Origin: Deltaproteobacteria bacterium RBG_16_44_11
GTDB lineage: Bacteria > Desulfobacterota > Syntrophia > Syntrophales > Smithellaceae
Assembly (NCBI GenBank): GCA_001797845.1
Contig: MGQN01000033.1
Location: forward strand, 32,113 to 50,226
DNA: 18,114 nucleotides
Reading direction: 5' to 3'
The notes under the pieces are model-generated. The model worked only from the letters and a program-made list of their open reading frames with translations. It was not told the DNA's origin and made no database searches. This document shows positions 6,497 through 12,035 of the stretch, piece by piece; positions within the stretch are counted from its first letter, which is position 1, and every line of letters begins with the position of its first letter. Made by a program: the position numbers and the translations under genes.

Positions 6497-7324
6497 ATGA
6501 AAAAGCTTTTTCTTGTTTCGATATTTTTGATTAGTGTCTTTATAAGTAATCCCATAATGGCCTGTACTGCGTTTGTGTCTGCAGATGGAGATACCGTCTT
6601 AGTTGGAAACAATGAAGACTGGTTAAAAAAATATCCCATTGAATTGAAGTTTGAACAATCAGAAAATGGGAAGTATGGAAGGGTATATATTATTTATAAT
6701 AATCTCACTCAAGCTGGTATCAATACACAGGGTTTCATGTTTGATTTCTTTGCGACTCCATTTTCCTCTCCAGAAGTAACGCTTTCAAAAGATAAAGAAG
6801 AATTCAAGGGAAAACTCATGAATAAAGTGCTGGAAGAATGTGCCACCGTTGAACAGGCACTGCAATTGATTATAAAATATAATCTTGGTTTTCTAAAAAA
6901 ATATAATGCTCAAATATTTATAGTTGACAAGACAGGCGATTCAGCAATTATTGAAGGTGATAACGTTCTTCGGAAAAAGGGAAAATATCAAGTTGTAACA
7001 AATTTCCATCAGTCAAAAGTAAAAGACGAGGATAAACCCTGTGAATTTTATAGACTCGGTTGTGACAGGTACAAAACCGCCATTAACATGCTGGAAGATC
7101 ACCAGAATATTTTTGTAGATGGCTTTCGTAAAATCCTGCACGCAACATCTCAAGATGGATTATTAGCTGAGACTCTCTATTCGTATATCTATGATATGCA
7201 AAAAGGCCTTATATATATTTACTATTTGCATAATTTCGAAGATGTAGCCACAATCAACCTGAATGATGAATTGAAGAAGGGGAATCATTCTTATGATTTA
7301 TCATCTCTTTTCGTCAAAAAATAA
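6497..7324 (+). CDS. Secreted Ntn-type linear amide C-N hydrolase (choloylglycine hydrolase / acyltransferase-like)
   Basis: A 275-residue predicted exported hydrolase. A signal peptide (residues 1-22, ending NPIMA) is followed directly by Cys23 in CTAFVSADGDTVLVGNNEDW. This matches the N-terminal nucleophile signature of the penicillin acylase / bile-salt hydrolase superfamily (Cys, then N-x-D-W). Signal peptidase cleavage before Cys23 would itself expose the catalytic residue. Further family-like segments are NNLTQAGINTQGFMFDFFATP and NAQIFIVDKTGDSAIIEGD. The substrate is unknown; penicillin V, bile salts, acyl-homoserine lactones or peptides are possible in the family. AGAAGG lies ten bases before the ATG. 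The gene is AT-rich relative to the flanks and ends just before attC1, as expected for a cassette gene. IMAC could be read as a weak lipobox, but the downstream signature favours the Ntn reading. Confidence 0.75.
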   Translation: MKKLFLVSIFLISVFISNPIMACTAFVSADGDTVLVGNNEDWLKKYPIELKFEQSENGKYGRVYIIYNNLTQAGINTQGFMFDFFATPFSSPEVTLSKDKEEFKGKLMNKVLEECATVEQALQLIIKYNLGFLKKYNAQIFIVDKTGDSAIIEGDNVLRKKGKYQVVTNFHQSKVKDEDKPCEFYRLGCDRYKTAINMLEDHQNIFVDGFRKILHATSQDGLLAETLYSYIYDMQKGLIYIYYLHNFEDVATINLNDELKKGNHSYDLSSLFVKK

Positions 7325-7332
7325 GCAAAATA

Positions 7333-7397
7333 AGCTAACAAGGTCAATCCAGCCGATCGCCGGGCACGCCCGGCTCCGGCTGATTTTTTCGTTCGTC
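7333..7397 (+). other. attC-like site 1
   Basis: R''-like AGCTAAC, left arm TCAATCCAGCCG, an inner hairpin GCCGGGC-AC-GCCCGGC, right arm CGGCTGATTTTTTC, then R' GTT (crossover after G7391). CAGCCG/CGGCTG pair. The bases after G7391 belong to 128-bp element copy B. Confidence 0.75.
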
Positions 7398-7519
7398 CGA
7401 CCGCATACGCGGTCAGACGAACGGAGCCGCGTCTGAAGGTCGCTTGTTCAACCGCCTGCGGCGGCCGAACAGCGACTAGAACGGACTGGCCTGCGGCCAG
7501 CAGCTCAGCCGCGGCTCCG
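7392..7519 (+). repeat. 128-bp palindromic element, copy B (best-preserved mini-cassette)
   Basis: Bounded by GTT on both sides: attC1 ends G7391 and the element ends G7519 followed by TTATGTT. Stems: GTTCGTC (7391-7397) with GACGAAC (7416-7422); AACGGAGCCGCG (7420-7431) with CGCGGCTCCGTT (7510-7521), 12 of 12 bases; GTCGCT/AGCGAC (7439-7444 / 7471-7476) enclosing GTTC/GAAC and CCGCC/GGCGG; CTGGCC-TGC-GGCCAG (7486-7500). No ORF with a ribosome binding site is present. Confidence 0.9.
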
Positions 7520-7547
7520 TTATGTTAAAATTAACTCTGAGAAAAAT

Positions 7548-7787
7548 ATGAAACTGAATAATTATAATGGCAGATGGGATTGGGGTGTCTTTTGGCTACA
7601 TGGGATTATTGGTTTTATAGTTGGATTTCTTTTGGCGTTTTTAGTAAATGCTTTTAAATCAATGATGTCATTGCACTGGTGGGAAAACTTGATAACCATT
7701 TGTAGCATTGTAGGAGTTATATTTTTTCTACTGGGTGGGTTCTTTGGGGATAAATTTTGGAATAAATTAAAAGAATATTTCCCTTAA
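7548..7787 (+). CDS. Small two-helix membrane protein of unknown function (cassette gene)
   Basis: A 79-residue protein with two hydrophobic helices, roughly residues 15-35 (LHGIIGFIVGFLLAFLVNAF) and 46-66 (ENLITICSIVGVIFFLLGGFF), joined by KSMMSLHWW and ending in a charged tail DKFWNKLKEYFP. I recognise no family. It has a weak ribosome binding site (CTGAGAAAA). It sits alone between copy B and attC2, so cassette 2 spans 7520-7867 (348 bases). Glycine-rich helix faces (GxxxG-like) suggest oligomerisation, which is inference only. It is probably real because it fills the interval between recombination sites in the same orientation as the other cassette genes. Confidence 0.65.
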   Translation: MKLNNYNGRWDWGVFWLHGIIGFIVGFLLAFLVNAFKSMMSLHWWENLITICSIVGVIFFLLGGFFGDKFWNKLKEYFP

Positions 7788-7818
7788 GGAAAAGCGAACG
7801 TAAAAGGTAGATAAAAAC

Positions 7819-7873
7819 ACATAACCATTCAATACAGCCGATCGCTACGCTCCGGCTGATTTTTTCGTTAGAT
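7819..7873 (+). other. attC-like site 2 (most complete)
   Basis: R''-like ACATAAC, spacer and left arm CATTCAATACAGCCG, loop ATCGCTACGCTC, right arm CGGCTGATTTTTTC, and R' GTTAGAT, which matches GTTRRRY exactly. The whole is 55 bases, typical for short attC sites. CAGCCG/CGGCTG pair perfectly. Confidence 0.85.
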
Positions 7874-7884
7874 GAGGAAAGCAT

Positions 7885-8496
7885 ATGATTAATGACCGGA
7901 ACTTAAAGATTGGAGTCATCTCCAGTATTGTTGCCACTTTCTTATTTATCTATTTCCTTGACCCCCTTTTGCGATTTGTGACCTTCCTACTTTTCAAGAC
8001 ATTTGGTTCTATTGCGCAAGGGTATACAGACATGCTTTTCGAGCAGGCTGCCCTTTTAACCGCTCCTGATCCAAGCCTTTTTCTTCTCAGCATGGTTACG
8101 GGTATCACGTCTGGTATTAGCATGGTTGTGATAATCTTCTTTTTGTTCCTGAATAGGCCATCAGAGGTACTTCAAAAAAGAATACGAAGAATTCGTCTGC
8201 CCAAGAGCGTCATTCGATGGGGCGTCATTTTACTGGCTCTTTTTATGCTCATTACACCTATGGCAAACCTTTACAGCACCATGTTTCAGTTGAGAATCAC
8301 TACTAGCTTTATACAGCACATCGTTCTTCTTGCGCCCTATATCAGTGATCAAGAAGCAAAACTCTTGCGAAGCCGTTGGACCTTGATGAAATCTGAAAAG
8401 GACTACGAAACGCTGTATCAGGATTTGAATAAAATCGCTAAAAAAAATGAAGTGGTTCTTCCGGTGAACAAGGTTTTCTCCCTCACCAGGCTTTAA
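7885..8496 (+). CDS. Membrane protein of unknown function, 203 aa (cassette gene)
   Basis: Unrecognised protein with about three or four membrane segments: residues 8-30 (IGVISSIVATFLFIYFLDPLL), about 64-88 (LFLLSMVTGITSGISMVVIIFFLFL) and 112-132 (WGVILLALFMLITPMANLYS). A positively charged stretch EVLQKRIRRIRLPK lies between the second and third, and a soluble charged C-terminal tail of about 50 residues follows (SDQEAKLLRSRWTLMKSEKDYETLYQDLNKIAKKNEV). The ATG has GAGGAAAGC just upstream, 11 bases after the R' of attC2, and the gene ends about 33 bases before attC3, so this is one clean cassette (7868-8579). No catalytic motif was seen. Confidence 0.75.
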   Translation: MINDRNLKIGVISSIVATFLFIYFLDPLLRFVTFLLFKTFGSIAQGYTDMLFEQAALLTAPDPSLFLLSMVTGITSGISMVVIIFFLFLNRPSEVLQKRIRRIRLPKSVIRWGVILLALFMLITPMANLYSTMFQLRITTSFIQHIVLLAPYISDQEAKLLRSRWTLMKSEKDYETLYQDLNKIAKKNEVVLPVNKVFSLTRL

Positions 8497-8529
8497 GAAT
8501 GAGCGAACGGGAAAATAGGTAACATATGC

Positions 8530-8585
8530 ATCTAACAAAGGCAATCCACCCGATCGCTACGCTCCGGGTGATTTTTTCGTTCGTC
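8530..8585 (+). other. attC-like site 3
   Basis: R'' ATCTAAC matches RYYYAAC exactly. Left arm GGCAATCCACCCG, loop ATCGCTACGCTC, right arm CGGGTGATTTTTTC, crossover G8579, then copy C. Compared with attC2 the stem is CACCCG/CGGGTG instead of CAGCCG/CGGCTG: a paired, compensatory change. Confidence 0.85.
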
Positions 8586-8700
8586 CGACCGCATACGCGG
8601 TCAGACGAACGAAGCCGCGTCTGAAGGTCGCTTGTTCAACCGCCTGCGGCGGCCGAACAGCGACTAGAACCGATCCCGCCTCGCGGGACAGCTCAGCCGT
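8579..8700 (+). repeat. 128-bp palindromic element, copy C (right end altered)
   Basis: The first 92 bases match copies A and B with one substitution (GAACGAAGCC). The last hairpin is TCCCGC-CTC-GCGGGA in place of CTGGCC-TGC-GGCCAG: the same 18-base slot and 6-3-6 layout but unrelated sequence. The right closing-stem arm (CGCGGCTCCGTT) is missing; sequence passes from CAGCTCAGCCG straight into the toxin-antitoxin promoter. Confidence 0.85.
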
Positions 8701-8708
8701 AAAATAAT

Positions 8709-8756
8709 TTGACATTGGCATGATTATGGCGTACCATATGTCGTACGTTAAGGAGG
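8709..8756 (+). promoter_or_regulatory. Toxin-antitoxin promoter, possible operator and ribosome binding site
   Basis: TTGACA (8709-8714), a 17-base spacer and TACCAT (8732-8737) form a good promoter. CATATG with flanking GTAC on each side (8731-8746) overlaps the -10 and could be the autoregulatory operator expected for YefM-type antitoxins. AAGGAGG (8750-8756) precedes the antitoxin ATG by nine bases. Confidence 0.65.
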
Positions 8757-8765
8757 TTAAGAAGT

Positions 8766-9008
8766 ATGACAACATTAACAGCATCAGACGCAAGAAAGCG
8801 TCTATACAATCTTGTGGATGAAGTGAAAAATACGCATGTTCCGGTTCAAATTATCGGTAAGAGAAATTCTGCCATTCTCATTTCAGAAGATGACTGGCGT
8901 GCAATAGAAGAAACTTTGTATCTCACGTCAATTCCCGGTATGCGCGAATCAATAAAAAAGGGCTTGAATACACCTGTTGAAAAGTGTGATGAGGATCCCG
9001 GCTGGTGA
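8766..9008 (+). CDS. yefM: Type II antitoxin, Phd/YefM family
   Basis: An 80-residue antitoxin. The N-terminal half (TASDARKRLYNLVDEVKNTHVPVQIIGKRNSAILISEDDWRAIEETLYL) matches the Phd/YefM DNA-binding fold, with the typical R-x-x-L-x-x-L-x-x-E and A-x-L-[IV]-S-x-x-D-W/E elements. The C-terminal half (SIPGMRESIKKGLNTPVEKCDEDPGW) corresponds to the flexible toxin-binding tail. The stop overlaps the toxin start by four bases (GTGA), giving translational coupling. It is expected to neutralise the toxin and repress the operon. As a cassette gene it may stabilise the array against loss. Confidence 0.9.
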   Translation: MTTLTASDARKRLYNLVDEVKNTHVPVQIIGKRNSAILISEDDWRAIEETLYLTSIPGMRESIKKGLNTPVEKCDEDPGW

Positions 9009-9268
9009 GTTGGCGATTGGTTTTCACTAAGCAAGCGCAAAAAGATGCAAAAAAAATTGTAAAATTCGGTTTTAAACCACAGGTGAATCGATTATTGGAC
9101 TTGCTGAGAGAAGACCCATTCCGAAATCCGCCATCCTATGAGAAACTCGTAGGCGACCTTTCTGGTGCTTATTCTCGAAGAATCAACATACAGCATCGTC
9201 TCATTTATCAAATACTAAAAGATATTCATACTGTGAAAGTTATCAGAATGTGGACGCATTATGAATAA
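9005..9268 (+). CDS. yoeB: Type II toxin, YoeB/Txe family mRNA interferase
   Basis: An 87-residue RelE-superfamily toxin that, in the YoeB family, cleaves mRNA on the ribosome. Catalytic positions are in place: Glu46 (YEKLVGDLSGAYSRRI), Arg65 (INIQHRLIYQI) and the C-terminal His85-Tyr86 (MWTHYE). These correspond to Glu46, Arg65, His83 and Tyr84 of E. coli YoeB. The start is GTG, overlapping the antitoxin stop. No truncation or missing residue suggests inactivity. The gene ends 20 bases before a degenerate attC, as the last unit of the cassette region. Confidence 0.92.
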   Translation: MSWRLVFTKQAQKDAKKIVKFGFKPQVNRLLDLLREDPFRNPPSYEKLVGDLSGAYSRRINIQHRLIYQILKDIHTVKVIRMWTHYE

Positions 9269-9287
9269 TCAAACGCAGCTATTCTAA

Positions 9288-9318
9288 GGCCAACAAAACG
9301 CTCCGGCTGATTTATCCG
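9288..9318 (+). other. Degenerate attC remnant (right end of array)
   Basis: CCAACAAAA then CGCTCCGGCTGATTT matches the R'' start and the right arm of attC1-3, but about 30 bases of left arm and loop are missing and the GTT of R' has become ATCCGTC. The site looks inactive. It also lies in the only gap (53 bases) between the toxin gene and the convergent hydrolase gene. Confidence 0.6.
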
Positions 9319-9321
9319 TCT

Positions 9322-10245
9322 TTAATTCTTTATGGTCTTTATAAAATCTAAATAATGCATTGCCGTCTCTTTCGGTTTTTCAACCTGAGGCACATGACCG
9401 CAATCTTTCATGATCACTGTTTTGTGATTTTTCAATCCTTTTTCGAAAACCGGCACGCTGGAAATATCAAGGATTTTATCCTGATCGCCCCAAAGAATTA
9501 AAGTCGGCGCCTTTATTTTGGGCAGGTTTTTTTCGAGAGAAAAAAAGTCGGGTTTAATTTCTTTAAGAGCCTTTTCATAAAAGTTGCGATTGGCTAAAGC
9601 TTTCTGGATGAACACCTTCTTAAGCGGATAAGGTAAACTAGGAGGATTAACAAAAACCAATCCCATAATCCTCGGCCAATCACCGCTGTTTTTTAACACA
9701 ATAGGGTTTTCGCCTTTTCCCATCATTTTCATTATTACATTTTTTTCCAAAGGCATTACCCCTCCGGCGTCAAACAGCCCCAGACTGATAATTTCATCAG
9801 GATAGCGCACGGCATACGTTCCGGCGAAAAAGCCGCCCATGGAATTACCGACAATATGAAATTTTTTTGGATTAACAGCTTGGGCAAATTTATGTAAACG
9901 GAACATTTGGTTGGATAAATTATAAGACGCATCCATGAGCTGAGAGCTTTCTCCGTAACCAGGGATATCGGGTATAACTACATGGTAATCTTTGGTCAAA
10001 TAAGCGGCAAATTGAAGCCAGTTGTCTTTTTCCGCTGTATAACCGTGCAAAAGCAATATTGTCTCTCCCTTTCCCCCTTCCAAGTAAACAATATTATGGT
10101 CATCTATTTTTATTTCTTTCTGGGTCAGGCCGGCGTTGCTTCTGGCCAGATCAAGCATATACCCGGCTACTCTTTCGGGGAAAGTATAGTATCCGGCAAC
10201 GACAGCCATAATTAATATCAATAAGACAATTAAAATCTTTTTCAT
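9322..10245 (-). CDS. Membrane-anchored alpha/beta hydrolase
   Basis: A 307-residue serine hydrolase with an N-terminal signal anchor (residues 3-20). The catalytic core shows the oxyanion loop LLLHGYTAEKDNW (His67-Gly68), nucleophile Ser135 in VGNSMGGFFAG, acid Asp256 (Asp254 also possible) in LILWGDQDKILD, and His284 in DCGHVPQVEKP. The fold resembles periplasmic or membrane lipases/esterases and meta-cleavage-product hydrolases; the substrate cannot be read from the sequence. Start ATG 10245 is preceded by GGGAGGG; a 12-codon upstream extension is possible but has no ribosome binding site. It is divergent from dedA and converges on the cassette region. Confidence 0.88.
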   Translation of the reverse strand: MKKILIVLLILIMAVVAGYYTFPERVAGYMLDLARSNAGLTQKEIKIDDHNIVYLEGGKGETILLLHGYTAEKDNWLQFAAYLTKDYHVVIPDIPGYGESSQLMDASYNLSNQMFRLHKFAQAVNPKKFHIVGNSMGGFFAGTYAVRYPDEIISLGLFDAGGVMPLEKNVIMKMMGKGENPIVLKNSGDWPRIMGLVFVNPPSLPYPLKKVFIQKALANRNFYEKALKEIKPDFFSLEKNLPKIKAPTLILWGDQDKILDISSVPVFEKGLKNHKTVIMKDCGHVPQVEKPKETAMHYLDFIKTIKN

Positions 10246-10305
10246 ATTGACACCCTCCCTGTTATCCCTATATAGATTCAATTGCTTTTTTATTTAGCAC
10301 TAACT

Positions 10306-10980
10306 ATGGATATAATCATTAATTTTATAGATTTTTTTATTCATCTTGACCGGTATCTGCCGATTATCATTGATAGCTTTGGCATCTGGGCATATGTTAT
10401 TGTGTTTGTGGTTATTTTTTGTGAAACCGGTCTTGTGGTTACACCCGTTTTGCCCGGTGATTCTCTGCTGTTCGCCTTGGGTACGTTTGCCGCACTTGGA
10501 TCTTTGAATATTGAAGTATTGTTGATTTCACTTTGCGTCGCTGCCATTGCCGGAGATAGTGTTAATTACGCCATCGGTCATTATATCGGCCCTAAGGTTT
10601 TTCATTACGAAGACAGCCGATTCTTCAAAAAAGAATATCTCATAAAAACACACAATTTTTATGAAAAGCATGGCGGCAAAACAATTGTTATTGCCCGCTT
10701 CATGCCTATTATTCGCACTTTTGCCCCTTTCGTAGCCGGCGTCGGCGCAATGAGCTATGCCAAATTTATTTTATACAATATCAGCGGCGGGATTGCCTGG
10801 GTTTGCATATTTCTTTTGGGTGGTTATTTTTTTGGCAACATACCAGCCGTAAAAAATAATTTTACAGTAGTAATAATCGCGATTGTTATTGTTTCCGTCA
10901 TGCCGGGATTCATTGAATACTGGCGACAAAAACATCTTGCTGCTAATAAAACAGCAAATAAAGATCAGGCTGAAATATGA
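10306..10980 (+). CDS. dedA: DedA-family membrane protein
   Basis: A 224-residue integral membrane protein of the DedA/SNARE-associated superfamily, whose members are implicated in lipid carrier recycling and membrane homeostasis. The sequence follows E. coli DedA closely from the first residue (MDIIINFIDFFIHLDRYL, then FCETGLVVTPVLPGDSLLFALG). The conserved YEKHGGKTIVIARFMPIIRTFAPFVAGVGAM contains the F-x-P-x-x-R motif. About five hydrophobic segments. This match supports ATG 10306 over an in-frame TTG at 10282. No strong ribosome binding site is visible. The stop overlaps the next gene by four bases (ATGA), so the two are co-transcribed. Confidence 0.92.
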   Translation: MDIIINFIDFFIHLDRYLPIIIDSFGIWAYVIVFVVIFCETGLVVTPVLPGDSLLFALGTFAALGSLNIEVLLISLCVAAIAGDSVNYAIGHYIGPKVFHYEDSRFFKKEYLIKTHNFYEKHGGKTIVIARFMPIIRTFAPFVAGVGAMSYAKFILYNISGGIAWVCIFLLGGYFFGNIPAVKNNFTVVIIAIVIVSVMPGFIEYWRQKHLAANKTANKDQAEI

Positions 10981-11825
10981 AAACAAAATTTATTTTCTTC
11001 ATAGCCATTGTGCTGATTATTTTCCCGGCAGCCGCCGTCAAAGCAGAAAACGTATTTAAGATAGGCGCTGATGTGACTATCGAAGAAGGGATGAAAGTAA
11101 ACAACGTCATTGTGATCGGCGGCCAAATAACCGTCACCGGCCTTGTAGAGAATAATGTGGTTGCTCTCGGCGGTTCGGTAGTCTTGACCAGCAAGGCTCT
11201 TGTACGCGGTAATGTCGTTTGTATCGGCGGGGTTATCGCCAGGGGAAGCGGCGCTCAAGTTTTCGGCAAGGTAAAAGAAATAAATTCATCAAATATCAGC
11301 GCTATCATTAACTCATTTTTTCGCGGCGAACCAGAGGGCTGGTCGGCGCTTTTTAATATCATTTCTCTTTACTTCCAAGGTTTAATATTTATCTTGGCCT
11401 TGCTGGCGGCTTTTATTATTCCCCGCCCTTTGACGGCAATTAAACAGTCTATTCAAGAAAGTAAAATTAAATCTTTTTTCTGGGGTTTACTGGCTACCCT
11501 GATGATTACACCTTTTTTTATTTTGCTGGTGATTTCAATTGCCGGCATTTATCTAATTCCGGTAGCTTTTACAGCTTTACTTATGGCATTCATCCTCGGC
11601 TATATCGCCGCCGCGGCGCTTCTGGGGGATATTATCCTAACAAAAATAGCTCATAGCTATAAAAAACCTCTCATCGTAGAAACTATTTTAGGATTGATTT
11701 TGCTCCTGGTGATAGGTTGGATACCTTACATCGGCTGGCTGATTAAAGTATTTGTTGTAACAAGCGGTTTGGGCGGTGTTCTCCTCGTTCTCTTTAACCG
11801 CAGACATCGAAACGCGACCCTGTGA
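10977..11825 (+). CDS. Exported beta-helix (bactofilin-like) plus membrane domain protein
   Basis: A 282-residue protein with a signal peptide (residues 1-23). It then has a short beta-helix-like repeat region (25-100) built from three units of the type V-x-N-N-V-x-x-x-G-G (VNNVIVIGG, VENNVVALGG, VRGNVVCIGG), similar to bactofilins or polymer-forming cytoskeletal domains. Four or five transmembrane helices follow at about 130-150, 166-190, 192-216, 235-253 and 256-274. In this orientation the repeats would lie outside the cytoplasm, unlike cytosolic bactofilins. The function is unknown; coupling to dedA suggests an envelope role. It ends with a basic tail NRRHRNATL. Confidence 0.75.
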   Translation: MKTKFIFFIAIVLIIFPAAAVKAENVFKIGADVTIEEGMKVNNVIVIGGQITVTGLVENNVVALGGSVVLTSKALVRGNVVCIGGVIARGSGAQVFGKVKEINSSNISAIINSFFRGEPEGWSALFNIISLYFQGLIFILALLAAFIIPRPLTAIKQSIQESKIKSFFWGLLATLMITPFFILLVISIAGIYLIPVAFTALLMAFILGYIAAAALLGDIILTKIAHSYKKPLIVETILGLILLLVIGWIPYIGWLIKVFVVTSGLGGVLLVLFNRRHRNATL

Positions 11826-11928
11826 ATGCTTTTGTGAATCTCCAGAAAGATTAATCATTTTACACACCTGCCCGTTTTATTATCATAAAATCTCCGGATT
11901 ACATTAAAATAATTAAGTTTTAATTTTC

Positions 11929-11957
11929 TTGACACGTTGATGTCTTTTCCTTAATTA
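11929..11957 (+). promoter_or_regulatory. Possible promoter for the histidine kinase-response regulator pair
   Basis: TTGACA (11929-11934) with TAATTA (11952-11957) after 17 bases, about 80 bases before the kinase start. The -10 is imperfect. The rest of the gap (11826-12035) shows no gene. Confidence 0.4.
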
Positions 11958-12035
11958 AGGCCTATAGCAGTTTTAACATCGAAAAAGGTTTGAGCAGATG
12001 AACGCAGCTCACAGATGGCGAACGGAAGTACAAAT

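Larger units (their letters stand above)
6316..9318 (+). mobile_element. Cluster of attC-like sites with gene cassettes, no integrase visible (CALIN-like)
   Basis: Three similar attC-like sites (7333-7397, 7819-7873, 8530-8585) and a degenerate fourth (9288-9318) separate single-gene or gene-pair units, all on the plus strand. The units carry an Ntn-type hydrolase, two membrane proteins and a toxin-antitoxin pair. Such one-gene cassettes with unrelated functions and short gaps are characteristic of integron arrays. No tyrosine recombinase (IntI) is encoded in the window. Three copies of an ORF-less 128-bp palindromic element are interspersed. Flanking genes (lexA before, a hydrolase after) look chromosomal. 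Confidence 0.8.

Noticed and set aside
6315..8700. CRISPR array
   Set aside because: The repeats are about 128 bases, far apart, with genes between, and have multi-stem structure; spacing and unit size do not fit CRISPR.
11826..12014. Rho-independent terminator after the bactofilin-like gene
   Set aside because: No stable GC hairpin with a T run could be found by eye.
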